A DNA stretch of 45,179 bases from Pseudomonadota bacterium (GTDB lineage Bacteria; Pseudomonadota; Gammaproteobacteria; Burkholderiales; Gallionellaceae). The stretch is from assembly GCA_021800795.1 (NCBI GenBank), contig JAJYYO010000029.1:1-45179 (forward strand), read 5' to 3'. A program made the translations under genes and the position numbers. Position 1 is the first letter of the stretch. The number at the start of each line of letters is the position of its first letter. Shown here in pieces: positions 7,235 to 16,569 of this stretch. A model generated the notes under the pieces. It made no database searches. It was given only the letters and a program-made list of their open reading frames with translations, and had not been told where the DNA came from.

Positions 7235-8425
7235 TCAAATCATGGCTGCCACGTTCAGCACCGGAAAATATCCACTGCCAGTATCAGGCGATTTTTCGCT
7301 GTTGTCATAACTTGCATTTTTCTTGAGCAGCTCCTTGATTTTGTGACGTTTATTTTCAAGTTTATTAATTTCCATTTCAACCTCATTGATGCCCTTTTGT
7401 ACGCGATTCGCGTCTCTGTCCAATCGCGCTATTTTTTCATCTGAGGAGGTAAAGAAACCCCCATATGAATTGATACATTTTTTCAGCGCATCGTGATGTT
7501 CGTTATAAAGCCGAGCAGACTGCTTTTCGGCATATTCCAGATCACTTTCAACTGAAGTTAAGTCTCGCTCAATGAAAGAAGCTGTGACGCGTTTTTTGAT
7601 CGCCTCATCAAGCGCAGGATTATCCAGCAGTGCCAGCCGGACATCGAGATTGCCGGTATGCGCCAACTGAGCTTGTTGCGCAATTTTAAGCGCCGCATTG
7701 CGAGCCAGATTTTCACTGACTTTATAACTGTTGCCTGCAATCAGGCGCGCTTGCAAGGACTCTGGCAAGGCGGGGTTGCAAGCAAGGCCAGCCTTGATTT
7801 CATCGCTATCGCTAAAAGCCAGCTTTTTCATGAAGACTTCCGGGATGGCAGGATTTTTAGCCAGGCTTGCCACGATGCGAACATCTTCGTCCTCCGCCAA
7901 CCTATCCTGCAACCCCTTTGACAGCGCCGGATTAGCGGCCAGGGCCATGATGGTGTAAATAATGTCGGATCGCAATTCATCGTCATCTTCCAACAGCTTT
8001 GGCTGACAGGTCTCGTCAAGCGAGGGATTTCCCGCCAGCGCCTCCCGGACGCAGGAGATTTTTTCGTCTGCAAACAGTGTTTGAATTGCTTTGCTGAGTG
8101 ATGGATTTTTCGCCAGCTGACATTTCACCTCGTCGCTCCCCGTATCCGCCAGATAACTTTGTTGTTTTTCGCTCAGGCAGCGATTGGCAGCCAACGCCTC
8201 GCGCACAGGGGGTGAGCCTGTGCTTGCCAGCTTTTCCTGCACTTCTTCGAATAGAGATGGATTACCGGCAAGACCAACCAATACGGACTCTTCATTGTCC
8301 TGTAACAAGAAGGTTTGCAGGGAAAGCAATAAATTCTGACGTCTTGCTTTTTCTGCACGCGCAGCGGCATAATCCGATGAAGTTAAATCCGGTGAATTGT
8401 CAGGTAAATTGTCTTGAACGTTCAT
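7235..8425 (-). CDS. Leucine-rich-variant (LRV/HEAT-like) repeat protein
   Basis: A 396-residue protein. Residues about 45-275 are around nine repeats of 24-28 residues with the pattern V(R/K)xxLAxNPxLxxxxQxxLA, for example REALAGNPSLDE and ASLAKNPAIPE. This is the leucine-rich-variant solenoid found in Azotobacter-type LRV proteins and usually mediates protein binding. Residues about 285-370 form a probable coiled coil (EKIARLDRDANRVQKG, EVEMEINKLENKRHKI). There is no signal peptide. The start at 8425 has a GGAGG stretch upstream. Function unknown; a scaffold or adaptor role is an inference. The small membrane-protein gene follows. Confidence 0.8.
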   Translation of the reverse strand: MNVQDNLPDNSPDLTSSDYAAARAEKARRQNLLLSLQTFLLQDNEESVLVGLAGNPSLFEEVQEKLASTGSPPVREALAANRCLSEKQQSYLADTGSDEVKCQLAKNPSLSKAIQTLFADEKISCVREALAGNPSLDETCQPKLLEDDDELRSDIIYTIMALAANPALSKGLQDRLAEDEDVRIVASLAKNPAIPEVFMKKLAFSDSDEIKAGLACNPALPESLQARLIAGNSYKVSENLARNAALKIAQQAQLAHTGNLDVRLALLDNPALDEAIKKRVTASFIERDLTSVESDLEYAEKQSARLYNEHHDALKKCINSYGGFFTSSDEKIARLDRDANRVQKGINEVEMEINKLENKRHKIKELLKKNASYDNSEKSPDTGSGYFPVLNVAAMI

Positions 8426-8557
8426 TTTCAGGCCTCCTTAATTTTGCCAAATATTCCGGTGGATACGGCAGAACAGCCTTTATCCACCCTACGACTTCCG
8501 CCTTCATCTTTTACGCTTTACTCTGAAGAGGGAAGAGTATTGGTGTCGGCTTGAAAG

Positions 8558-8764
8558 TATCATTGCATGGCAGGGGCTCAAAAACTGCGCCTTTGAAACT
8601 CTCTACAACTATTTTTTCAATGGTGCATCCGGCAACATTTCAATAGCGCGTGTTTGCAATACGCAACTTATATAAGCTCAGAGTTTTCGGAATGTCTGAC
8701 AGAAGGACTCCGTTTTGCTTCTGCTTTGACGTATCATTGCAAGACAAGGGCTCAAAGAATGCGC
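8558..8764 (+). repeat. Pair of 33-bp direct repeats upstream of WYL gene
   Basis: Two copies of a 33-bp sequence starting TATCATTGCA and ending in TGCGC lie at 8558-8590 and 8732-8764, 28 of 33 positions identical, both in the same orientation, 174 bp apart. The second ends 17 bp before the WYL regulator start. The stretch 8426-8781 between the divergent LRV and WYL genes holds no gene. The repeats are good candidates for regulator binding sites or promoter-proximal elements; that role is an inference. Confidence 0.6.
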
Positions 8765-8781
8765 TCTGACGGAGATATCAA

Positions 8782-9750
8782 ATGAATCGCACCGAACGTT
8801 TTTACCTGATTGACAAGATGCTGGCCGAACGCAAAAGCGTCTCTCGGCAGGAATTGATAGATGAACTTGGCATATCGTGGGCGACACTCAAGCGTGATCT
8901 GGCCTACCTCAAGGATAGATTCAACGCGCCCATCATTCATGACCGCGAGGTAAGAGGCTATCGCTTCGATACACCCAATATAGGTCCTGCCTATGAGTTG
9001 CCGGGACTCTGGTTTAATGCGGATGAAACCTATGCGCTGCTCGCGTTCCACCAGATATTGTCAGAACTGGAACCCGGTTTGCTGACCCCGCATATTGCGC
9101 CGCTGCTATCGAGACTTGAAACTATCGCCGGGAGTGATGGCAATTCATTCGAGCGCATCGCCAAACACATACGGCTGGTGCGAACCGGTACTCGCCGGAA
9201 AAATCCTGAGCATTTCGGCGTGGTGACAAGAGCGATTCTTGAGAATAAACGCATCCATATTCATCATTTCAACCGGCAGCATAACGAGCATAGCGAGCGC
9301 GAATTATCGCCGCAACGCCTGGTATTTCACCGGAATAACTGGTATCTGGAATGCTGGTGCCATACAAGAAATGCCTTGCGGCGCTTTTCTCTGGATGCGA
9401 TACAACACGTCAAAATACTGGACATTGCTGCTGATGAGATACCGGAAAAACAGATCGCGGATGAGTTTGACAGCAACTACGGCATTTACAGCGGCAAGCC
9501 GAGCCAAAAAGCAATCCTGAAATTTTCTGTACTGGCATCGCGCTGGGTATCCAATGAGGAATGGCATCCGGCTCAGGTCGGTAAATATGATGACGATGGA
9601 CATTACATACTGGAAGTGCCCTACGCCGATCCAACCGAGTTGATGATGGACATTCTGCGCTTAGGTTCTCAGGTTGACGTCTTATCACCCCCCGCACTGC
9701 GTCAGGAAATTCAAAAAGAGGCGGCGCTGATCATGGAAAATTACAAATAA
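8782..9750 (+). CDS. WYL-domain transcriptional regulator
   Basis: A 322-residue DeoR/YafY-like regulator. The N-terminal winged helix-turn-helix spans about residues 1-60 (SRQELIDELGISWATLKRDL). The WYL domain follows at about 140-205, with LVFHRNNWYLECWCH and the FSLDAIQ strand, and a C-terminal WCX-type extension ends in LRQEIQKEAA. WYL domains sense ligands, often nucleic acid or nucleotides, and many regulate stress or phage-defence genes. It is followed after 5 bp by the 5'-nucleotidase gene, so the two form an operon and may share a nucleotide-linked role. A GACGGAG stretch about 10 bases before the ATG serves as ribosome binding site. Confidence 0.85.
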   Translation: MNRTERFYLIDKMLAERKSVSRQELIDELGISWATLKRDLAYLKDRFNAPIIHDREVRGYRFDTPNIGPAYELPGLWFNADETYALLAFHQILSELEPGLLTPHIAPLLSRLETIAGSDGNSFERIAKHIRLVRTGTRRKNPEHFGVVTRAILENKRIHIHHFNRQHNEHSERELSPQRLVFHRNNWYLECWCHTRNALRRFSLDAIQHVKILDIAADEIPEKQIADEFDSNYGIYSGKPSQKAILKFSVLASRWVSNEEWHPAQVGKYDDDGHYILEVPYADPTELMMDILRLGSQVDVLSPPALRQEIQKEAALIMENYK

Positions 9751-9755
9751 TCAAA

Positions 9756-10646
9756 ATGGATAAACTGGTTGTCGCCATCTCATCACGAGCCTTGTTCAAT
9801 CTGGATGAGAGCCATGCTATCTTTAAGAATGAAGGCGTCGATTCGTATTGTCAACACCAGATCGAGCATGAAGAAATCCCTCTCGAACCCGGCGTCGCAT
9901 TTGCTTTGGTTAAAAAACTACTGGCTCTGAATAAGCGAGATCCTGCCAACCCGCGCGTCGAAGTGATTATGTTGTCGCGCAACAGCGCAGATACAGGGCT
10001 GCGCATTTTCAATTCAATCAAACATCATGGACTGGATATCAGTCGTGCGGCTTTTACCCGAGGTGAGAGTACGCATCCTTATATATCCGCGTTCGGTGCG
10101 CAATTATTTCTTTCCGCTGAATCCTCGGATGTACGCCATGCGCTGGAGGCAGGTTTTGCCGCAGCGACGATTCTGCCTTCTGTTTCGCCTGTCGCTGAAG
10201 CGCATGCCGGACAACTGCGTATCGCCTTCGATGGCGATGCTGTGCTGTTTTCGGATGAATCTGAGCGCATCTACAAACATGATGGCCTGGATGCTTTTGA
10301 GAACAACGAAACACTGGAAGCGAAGCGCCCTTTACCTGGCGGGCCATTCAAAACTTTCCTCAGTTTGCTCCACCTGATTCAGCTCGATTATCCAGAGGAC
10401 AAGTCACCTATCCGCACTGCGCTCATTACAGCACGTGGCGCACCCGCGCATGAGCGCGTCATCCGCACCTTACGCGCATGGAACATCCGCATCGATGAAG
10501 CATTTTTCCTGGGTGGCAAGGATAAAGGCGAGTTTCTGAAAGCATTCGGCGCGGATATTTTCTTTGACGACCAGCAGAAACACTGTGAGTCAGCTCGTCA
10601 GCATGTTGCGACAGGTCATGTACCGCATGGGGTGGCGAACGAATAA
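9756..10646 (+). CDS. Cytosolic-type 5'-nucleotidase (PF06189-like)
   Basis: A 296-residue protein like the cytosolic 5'-nucleotidase I family, which hydrolyses nucleoside monophosphates such as AMP or IMP. Recognisable blocks are VAISSRALFNLDESHAIF near the N-terminus, VEVIMLSRNSADTGLRIF, AAFTRGES, RIAFDGDAVLFSDESE in the middle and EAFFLGGKDKGEFLKAF near the end. The N-terminal SRALFNLDES replaces the usual DxD haloacid-dehalogenase motif, as is usual in this family, while the internal DGDAVLFSDE carries acidic residues. No signal peptide. It forms an operon with the WYL regulator. Its physiological substrate is not evident. Confidence 0.8.
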   Translation: MDKLVVAISSRALFNLDESHAIFKNEGVDSYCQHQIEHEEIPLEPGVAFALVKKLLALNKRDPANPRVEVIMLSRNSADTGLRIFNSIKHHGLDISRAAFTRGESTHPYISAFGAQLFLSAESSDVRHALEAGFAAATILPSVSPVAEAHAGQLRIAFDGDAVLFSDESERIYKHDGLDAFENNETLEAKRPLPGGPFKTFLSLLHLIQLDYPEDKSPIRTALITARGAPAHERVIRTLRAWNIRIDEAFFLGGKDKGEFLKAFGADIFFDDQQKHCESARQHVATGHVPHGVANE

Positions 10647-11127
10647 CAGTGACGAAAGTTAGATGCGGGAAATGTTTGGACGTCCGGCTGGCTCGTTGAC
10701 CGATCATGAACGCCGGCTTTTCGGCTGCCTATTTGACAGTTGGACCATCTCCTTATGGCACACAACCGACCTAGATACTGCATTATTTCCTGCCTCCAGG
10801 CTGCCCATCTGGATGTTACAACCTGCCCTATTCAGGTGAAATTTGCTGATTGATCAGTATTCACCGATAACTTTGTCTACTGCCGGTTTTATTTTTGCGC
10901 GATAGTCCACGCCAAGCGCCGCGACTGGCGACTTGAGTCTGGTGGTATCAATTGCGAATATTTCGTCAGTGTGTTAAACAGCTAAAAATTCAACAAAACA
11001 GATCATGCTCGAATGTTGTAAAATTACAATCAAATCAATATGTAGCAGAACTGATTCATTTACGTATGCCATATGTGCATCGCGCTCCGCTGACGCATTT
11101 TATTAAAACGAATACAAACAGTTACGC
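10647..11127. other. Intergenic region before mutS
   Basis: About 480 bases without an intact gene. It contains a small toxin-like remnant (listed separately) and AT-rich DNA at 10970-11060 that may contain the mutS promoter. A weak hairpin (GCCGG...CGGC near 10713) follows the nucleotidase gene and could be a terminator, but it lacks a clear T run. Confidence 0.5.
10854..10967 (-). pseudogene. C-terminal remnant of a possible MazF/PemK-like toxin
   Basis: The minus strand encodes about 37 residues ending in YRAKIKPAVDKVIGEY and a stop at 10854. The stretch with IDTTRL is reminiscent of the C-terminus of MazF/PemK-type mRNA interferases. An in-frame stop lies three codons upstream of this segment, so only the tail of a gene is left. 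The family assignment is weak. Confidence 0.3.
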
Positions 11128-13755
11128 ATGACCCACACAGAAAAACACACCCCGATGATGCAGCAGTATCGAAGCATCAAGGCTGAGCACCCGGACACGC
11201 TGCTGTTCTACCGGATGGGCGATTTTTACGAGCTGTTCTTCGACGATGCGGTACGCGCAGCGAAACTGCTCGACATCACGCTGACCCAGCGCGGCACTTC
11301 CAACGGCCAGCCCATCAAGATGGCCGGCGTTCCTTACCACGCCGCCGAGCAGTATCTGGCACGACTGGTGAAACTGGGTGAGTCGGTGGCGATCTGCGAA
11401 CAGATCGGCGATCCGGCTACCAGCAAGGGGCCGGTCGAACGCCGCGTGATGCGTATCGTCACCCCCGGCACGATCACCGATTCCGCCCTGCTGGAAGAAA
11501 AACGCGACAGCCTGCTGCTGAGCGTGCATCAACGTCGCGATAAACTGGGTCTGGCCTGGCTGAATCTGGCCTCGGGACAGTTTTATGTATCGGAGACGAC
11601 AGCCGAGAACCTTCCCGCCGAACTGGAACGCCTGCAAGCTTCCGAAATACTGCATGCGGAAGGCCTGCAAATCCAAACCGGCGTAGCCTGTAAACAGCTC
11701 CCGGCCTGGCACTTCGAACTGGACACGGCGCGCCGACTGTTATGCCAGCAGTTTGCAACGCTGGACCTTGCCGGATTCGGCTGCGAGAATTATAGCGTGG
11801 GACTGGAGGCGGCCGGCGCCTTGCTGGGGTATGCGAAACTCACCCAGGGTCAGGCGATCAGCCATATCCGCAGCCTGCAGGTATACAGCGCGGATCAGTA
11901 TGTCAGGATGGATGCCGCAACGCGCCGCAATCTGGAGATTACCCAGACACTGCGCGGCGAGCCCGCTCCCACCCTGCTGTCCCTGCTCGACACCTGTGCG
12001 ACCAATATGGGCAGCCGGCTCTTGTCCCACTGGCTGCACCACCCGCTGCGCAACCGTGACGTGCTGCGGCTCAGGCTGAATGCCGTAGACACTTTACGGT
12101 CACCCCTCTCCTCAACCCTGGTGGAACCACTAGCCATTCGACTAGGCAGTCAAGAAACGGCAGCCAAGTCGCTGGTTATCTCCCCTAAAGGGGCGAGGGA
12201 GCGTTATCATGAGATACACGACCACCTCAAACCCTGCGTGGATGTGGAGCGCATTACCGCGCGCATCGCCTTGAGGAGCGCCCGCCCGCGCGATCTGTCC
12301 GGCCTGCGCGACACCTTGCTGGCTTTGCCGAAACTGCAAAATACACTCGCCTCCTGCGATGCGCCGCTGCTTAAAAATTTGCTGAGCGCATTGCAAGCGG
12401 ATGCGAATCTCGCCGCCCTGCTGGTGAAATCACTGCGCGCGGAACCCTCCTCCGTGCTGCGCGAAGGCGGCGTAATCGCCGACGGTTTCGATGCCGATCT
12501 GGATGAACTCAGGGGAATTCAGACCAACTGCGGCGATTTCCTGCTGGCGCTCGAATCCCGCGAGCGGGCGCGCACCGGCATTACCACGCTGAAAGTGGAA
12601 TACAACCGCGTGCACGGTTTCTATATTGAAGTAAGTGCCGCACAAAGCGTCAACGTGCCGGATGACTACCGCCGCCGCCAGACTTTAAAGAACGCCGAGC
12701 GCTACATCACGCCTGAACTGAAAACCTTCGAGGACAAGGCGCTGTCCGCCAACGACCGTGCGCTTGCGCGCGAAAAACTGCTCTACGAACAGTTACTGGA
12801 TCAGCTCTCCCCTTACGTTCCAACCCTGCAAAACATCGCGGCCGCAATCGCCGAACTGGACGTGTTGGCCACCTTTGCCGAGCGCGCCGCCACGCTGAAG
12901 TTCAGCGCCCCGCAATTTTCGGGCAATGCAGAAATCAGCATCAGGCAGGGCCGTCATCCGGTGGTGGAAGCACAGGTTGAGCGTTTCACGGCGAATGATA
13001 CCCAAATTTCCGATGAACGCCGCATGCTGCTGATCACCGGGCCCAACATGGGCGGAAAATCCACCTATATGCGTCAGGTCGCCATCATCGCGCTGCTGGC
13101 GCATGCCGGCAGTTTCGTGCCTGCGCAACAGGCAACCCTGGGCGAAATCGACCAGATATTCACGCGCATCGGCGCATCCGACGATCTGGCCAGCGGGCGT
13201 TCCACCTTTATGGTCGAGATGACGGAGGCCGCCAACATCCTGCACAACGCCACCGAGAAAAGCCTGGTGCTGGTGGATGAAATCGGCCGAGGCACCTCCA
13301 CCTTCGACGGTCTGGCGTTGGCCTATGCGATCGCCTGCCATCTGCTGGAAAAGAACCGCAGCTATACGCTGTTCGCCACCCACTATTTCGAACTGACGCG
13401 CCTGTCCGAAGAGTTCACCCAGCTCGCCAACGTGCATCTGTCCGCCATCGAGCACCAGCACAGCATCGTGTTCCTGCATTCCGTCAACGAGGGGGCTGCC
13501 AGCCAGAGCTACGGCCTGCAAGTCGCAGCCCTGGCGGGCGTGCCCATGCAAGTCATCAGAACCGCCAAAAAACAACTGCGCCTGCTGGAACAGAACAGCG
13601 CCGCACAAAGCCCGCAGGGCGATTTGTTCGACCACAGGGCAGTGGAAGAGCCGGAAGAACATCCGCTGATTGCGGCTCTGCGCGAAATCCGGCCGGACGA
13701 CCTCAGCCCGAAAAGTGCGCTGGAAATGCTGTATGAACTGAAGAAACTAATCTAG
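11128..13755 (+). CDS. mutS: DNA mismatch repair protein MutS
   Basis: An 875-residue MutS, which recognises mismatches as a dimer and recruits MutL using ATP. The mismatch-reading Phe-X-Glu motif is in [10 protein letters not shown] (Phe33, Glu35). The Walker A motif GPNMGGKST is near residue 638, followed by the Walker [13 protein letters not shown] and the FATHYFELT switch segment. The start [14 protein letters not shown] fits the family. It is slightly longer than E. coli MutS (853). The extra length lies around residues 328-365, where a palindromic repeat shared with the histidine kinase gene is read through in frame (see the repeat at 12121-12186). Surrounding conserved blocks (RLNAVDTL and [15 protein letters not shown]) are intact, so the protein is probably functional. 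Confidence 0.97.
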   Translation: MTHTEKHTPMMQQYRSIKAEHPDTLLFYRMGDFYELFFDDAVRAAKLLDITLTQRGTSNGQPIKMAGVPYHAAEQYLARLVKLGESVAICEQIGDPATSKGPVERRVMRIVTPGTITDSALLEEKRDSLLLSVHQRRDKLGLAWLNLASGQFYVSETTAENLPAELERLQASEILHAEGLQIQTGVACKQLPAWHFELDTARRLLCQQFATLDLAGFGCENYSVGLEAAGALLGYAKLTQGQAISHIRSLQVYSADQYVRMDAATRRNLEITQTLRGEPAPTLLSLLDTCATNMGSRLLSHWLHHPLRNRDVLRLRLNAVDTLRSPLSSTLVEPLAIRLGSQETAAKSLVISPKGARERYHEIHDHLKPCVDVERITARIALRSARPRDLSGLRDTLLALPKLQNTLASCDAPLLKNLLSALQADANLAALLVKSLRAEPSSVLREGGVIADGFDADLDELRGIQTNCGDFLLALESRERARTGITTLKVEYNRVHGFYIEVSAAQSVNVPDDYRRRQTLKNAERYITPELKTFEDKALSANDRALAREKLLYEQLLDQLSPYVPTLQNIAAAIAELDVLATFAERAATLKFSAPQFSGNAEISIRQGRHPVVEAQVERFTANDTQISDERRMLLITGPNMGGKSTYMRQVAIIALLAHAGSFVPAQQATLGEIDQIFTRIGASDDLASGRSTFMVEMTEAANILHNATEKSLVLVDEIGRGTSTFDGLALAYAIACHLLEKNRSYTLFATHYFELTRLSEEFTQLANVHLSAIEHQHSIVFLHSVNEGAASQSYGLQVAALAGVPMQVIRTAKKQLRLLEQNSAAQSPQGDLFDHRAVEEPEEHPLIAALREIRPDDLSPKSALEMLYELKKLI
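12121..12186 (+). repeat. Dispersed palindromic repeat, copy A, inside mutS
   Basis: This stretch has ACTAGCCATTCGACTA and then GGCAGCCAAGTCGCTGGTTA, both found again at 28871-28970 (in the histidine kinase gene) and, inverted, at 34831-34898. The left and right halves form an imperfect inverted repeat. Flanking C-rich and G-rich blocks (CACCCCTCTCC before, CCCCTAAAGGGGCGAGGG after) may belong to it. In mutS it encodes [20 protein letters not shown]. Confidence 0.75.
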
Positions 13756-13760
13756 GGAAC

Positions 13761-13860
13761 CGCTGATTTATTGTCATTTCGAGCAAAGCGAGAAATATAA
13801 CTACTTGATTTATAAAGATTTCTCTCTGCGTTCGGAATGACAAAGGAGAATAAATCAACG
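13761..13860. repeat. MITE-like palindromic element after mutS
   Basis: Inverted ends CGCTGATTTATT (13761-13772) and AATAAATCAACG (13849-13860) enclose a second inverted pair: TGTCATTTCGAGCAAAGCGAG near 13772 and its complement-like partner ending in GGAATGACA at 13842. The whole can fold into a long hairpin downstream of the mutS stop. The ends resemble those of the larger element at 24430-24695. The rest of 13756-13929 holds no gene. Confidence 0.65.
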
Positions 13861-13929
13861 CTAATCCAGGCATCGTCCGGCAAAGTTCAGTAGCGCTTCC
13901 CGGGTTAAGCCGGCAAAAGTAACGGCCTG

Positions 13930-14400
13930 TCAGTGTTTGCTTTTGATGAAACTCTCGATGCTCGCGCGCGTCACGCCCCCCGCCTGAGAGGCGATCAGTT
14001 CGCCTGACGGGTTGTACAGATAGCTGGTAGGGAGCACTTCCAGATCACCGATTTGCGCGAGAACCTTGCGGTTGCCCAGCACGACCGGATAATTGACCCC
14101 ATGCGTTTTGACAAAATCGGCCACCAGCTTGCCGGATGCGTATTCCATCGCAATGCCGATCACCACCACGTCTTTATGCGCATTATGCAGGCTGATCAGA
14201 TCGGGAATCTCGGCAAGACAGGGCGGACACCAGGTCGCCCAGAAATTCACCAGCACCCACTTGCCGCGATAATCGGCCAGGTGATGCGTCTTTCCCTGCA
14301 TGTCTTCCAGCGTAAAATCCGCAGCCTGACTGAGCGGTGACAGACAGAGCAGCGCGAACAGCAAGCCTGTCCTGAGCATAGCCGAAGGATTAATGACCAT
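13930..14400 (-). CDS. TlpA-like thiol-disulfide oxidoreductase
   Basis: A 156-residue periplasmic thioredoxin-fold protein. The start MVINPSAMLRTG at 14400 gives a signal peptide ending near LSQAADF. The active site WCPPC follows in VNFWATWCPPC, and the cis-proline region reads LEVLPTSYLYNPSGE. TlpA/ResA-type proteins reduce disulfides, for example during cytochrome c maturation. The gene overlaps the end of the YqhA-family gene by 11 bp and is probably co-transcribed with it. Confidence 0.88.
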   Translation of the reverse strand: MVINPSAMLRTGLLFALLCLSPLSQAADFTLEDMQGKTHHLADYRGKWVLVNFWATWCPPCLAEIPDLISLHNAHKDVVVIGIAMEYASGKLVADFVKTHGVNYPVVLGNRKVLAQIGDLEVLPTSYLYNPSGELIASQAGGVTRASIESFIKSKH

Positions 14401-14959
14401 GATCTTCGGCTTCCTCATCGCTATCCCCCGCCTTGGCCGAACCGTGTTCCGCCGCATGGCTGAAATACAACGCCAGGGCAATCAGCGTGATGCTGCCGCC
14501 CATATATATCAGATCGAGGGGGGTACCCAGCTTCATGTTCAGCGCCTCTTCAAACAGCGTGACGATCATGATCATCAGGATCACCTTGGCTAATCGACCT
14601 TTCAGATCATCCAGATTGCTGATCACCAGGATCTTGCTGGAAGCGCGGCTGCCGTGCGCCTGATCGATGTCGCTGATGAACAGTTCATACAGACCGAGTG
14701 AGAAAATCAGCATCACCGTTGCCAGCAGATAGCCATCCACCACTTCCACGATGTGTGAAACCGTGCTGTCGTGCAATGCCTTGCGCGCATCATCGGTCAG
14801 AGTGGCGTAATGCAACGCATGCTGCAACAGAAAATACACGTCCACGGTGGCCATGTAAAAAATCACGAAGCCCGCCACCAGACTGCCGATCACGGCGGCC
14901 AGAATGACAAAACGGCTATTCCACAGGGCGCCCTCGAAAAGGGTTTCAATAAATTTCAT
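14390..14959 (-). CDS. YqhA-family (UPF0114) inner-membrane protein
   Basis: A 189-residue membrane protein of the UPF0114/YqhA family. It starts MKFIETLFEGALWNSRF, which is typical, and has about four hydrophobic segments: residues 17-37, 77-97, 123-142 and 150-168. The loop ILVISNLDDLKGRLAKVILM is also characteristic. The C-terminus is acidic and His-rich. A longer frame starts at 15019, but the family start is at 14959. Function is not established for the family. It leads a two-gene operon with the TlpA-like gene and is divergent from mshM. Confidence 0.88.
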   Translation of the reverse strand: MKFIETLFEGALWNSRFVILAAVIGSLVAGFVIFYMATVDVYFLLQHALHYATLTDDARKALHDSTVSHIVEVVDGYLLATVMLIFSLGLYELFISDIDQAHGSRASSKILVISNLDDLKGRLAKVILMIMIVTLFEEALNMKLGTPLDLIYMGGSITLIALALYFSHAAEHGSAKAGDSDEEAEDHGH

Positions 14960-15075
14960 TTTGAATTTACGGCAATTACGAACGGGGCGTATTAAAACGC
15001 AAATAGCCCCATCGGGCAAGCGACTGACAGCTTTATCGTCAGGCGGATTGACAGCAACGAAACAAGGGGCATACG

Positions 15076-15981
15076 ATGGTCATCATGTCATCACTCTATC
15101 TGGAACACTTCGGCTTAAGTTCGCCGCCCTTTTCCATCCTCCCCGACCCCGACTTCTTCTTTGCCGGGGAAAATCGGGGGATGTTCATCGCCGCCCTTTT
15201 GCATGCCACCCTGCAAGCCGAGGGCATCATCCTGGTCGTCGGCGAAGTGGGCAGCGGCAAGACGCTGATGAGCCGCATGCTGCTCTCGCGCCTGCCCGAT
15301 ACGGTCGATACCGTTTATCTGCCGAACCCGGTTTTTTCACGCGACGAAATCATCGATGTCATCGCCCGCGATCTGGGCGTTATCGCAGCAAGTCAGGGCA
15401 TGCGCCTTGAGGCGCTCCAGCAGGAGCTGATCCGGCGTCATGCACATGGCCGTCAGGTGGTGGTATTGATAGACGAGGCGCACGCCATGCCGGTTGAGTC
15501 CATCGAGGAAGTCAGGCGACTCTCCAACCTGGAAACCGAACACTGCAAGCTGGTTCAACTGGTGCTCTGCGGCCAGCCGGAACTCGACACGCTGCTGGCC
15601 GCCCCCTCCTTGCGTCAGGTGCGCGACCGGGTGGTGTACCGACTTGTACTGCACAAGTTCTCCGCTGGCGATGCTGTCAGCTATCTGGATCACAGGCTGC
15701 GTGTCGCCGGATGGCGGGGAGGCAGGCTGTTTTCAGCGTTTGCCGAATGGTTGTTGCTGAATGACGCAAACGGTCGTGCCCGCCGCCTCAATCTGATCGC
15801 CGACAAGGCTCTGCTCGCCGCCTTCGCTGACGACAAGAAACAGGTCAGCGCAAAACACGTGTGGATGGCAATCGGGGATATCGGTGCAAATTTTTCCTCT
15901 GCCGCATTCAAATCGCGCAGCGTCCGGCTTTTCATCCTTGCCCTGACCGCCATCGCGGCAATGGTCATCAAAACCCTGTAA
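15076..15981 (+). CDS. mshM: MSHA biogenesis ATPase MshM (ExeA-like)
   Basis: A 301-residue AAA ATPase like MshM/ExeA, thought to help assemble the pilus secretin in the peptidoglycan. It begins with the hallmark YLEHFGLSSPPFSILPDP, has Walker A GEVGSGKT (about residue 57), Walker B VVVLIDEAHAMP and sensor region LRQVRDRVVYR. A C-terminal hydrophobic segment (about 283-299, LFILALTAIAAMVI) anchors it in the inner membrane. Start codons at 15076 and 15085 are both possible. It is the first gene of the MSHA-type locus. Confidence 0.9.
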   Translation: MVIMSSLYLEHFGLSSPPFSILPDPDFFFAGENRGMFIAALLHATLQAEGIILVVGEVGSGKTLMSRMLLSRLPDTVDTVYLPNPVFSRDEIIDVIARDLGVIAASQGMRLEALQQELIRRHAHGRQVVVLIDEAHAMPVESIEEVRRLSNLETEHCKLVQLVLCGQPELDTLLAAPSLRQVRDRVVYRLVLHKFSAGDAVSYLDHRLRVAGWRGGRLFSAFAEWLLLNDANGRARRLNLIADKALLAAFADDKKQVSAKHVWMAIGDIGANFSSAAFKSRSVRLFILALTAIAAMVIKTL

Positions 15982-16001
15982 ATCTCTGCGCTCCCTCCTC
16001 C

Positions 16002-16143
16002 CTTTCACGCAACAACTTGGGGCGTAGCCCCTTAGTTGCGCGGGGAAAACCCTTGCGCTCTCTCCCTTCTCCCTTTCACGCAACAACTTGGGGCGTAGCC
16101 CCTTAGTTGTGCGGGGAAGACCCTTGCGGTCTCTCCCTTCCCA
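16002..16143 (+). repeat. Tandem 71-bp repeat, two copies
   Basis: A unit starting CTTTCACGCAACAACTTGG at 16002 is repeated at 16073 with few changes. Each unit carries the small palindrome GGGGCGTAGCCCC and a run with CGGGGAA. The repeat lies directly after mshM. The remaining sequence to 16278 holds no gene that I can see. Confidence 0.75.
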
Positions 16144-16278
16144 ACACTGCCTAGGCCAAACTGCCTATGCATTCCGGCATATTGACCACGCATGTTCAAA
16201 GTGAAAGACTGCGCATCAACGGCTAAAAAACTCTATCAAATCGTTGTTGCATGAAAACTGAAAAACCGGGAGGGAATC

Positions 16279-16509
16279 ATGCAGGAATCGCAGCTTTTAT
16301 ACTTGTTGATGACGTTGTCCATTGGACATGACGCTACGCGTCATCCGGCAGCACCTCAAATAACCCGGGACTTACCCGTCAACAGCGCGCCGTCTGCACC
16401 CGGCAATGCGCTGCGATGCACGTCTTCAGAAGCGGATTTAAAGCCTGTCCGCAACTTGCAGCTCAAGGCGCCTGCACTACCCGCCGGCATGGAAGTGAGC
16501 AAACGCTGA
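16279..16509 (+). CDS. Small hypothetical protein in the msh locus
   Basis: A 76-residue frame with a good ribosome binding site (GGGAGGGAA, 4-5 bases upstream of the ATG). The N-terminus MQESQLLYLLMTLSIG is mildly hydrophobic; the rest is rich in Pro, Ala and Ser with two Cys. It resembles no family I know. Its position between mshM and mshL suggests a link to the pilus, but it could also be a chance frame. Confidence 0.35.
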   Translation: MQESQLLYLLMTLSIGHDATRHPAAPQITRDLPVNSAPSAPGNALRCTSSEADLKPVRNLQLKAPALPAGMEVSKR

Positions 16510-16569
16510 AATTTGAAGTGACGCGGCTATCCCTGCGCCAGCCAGCCACACGATAAAGAGGAACCGGCA

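Noticed and set aside
7109..7444. Plus-strand frame over the small membrane protein gene
   Set aside because: Antisense to two better supported minus-strand genes and starts with TTG without a ribosome binding site.
12793..13662. Open frame opposite mutS (289 codons)
   Set aside because: Antisense to the conserved MutS ATPase domain; no ribosome binding site or recognisable motif.
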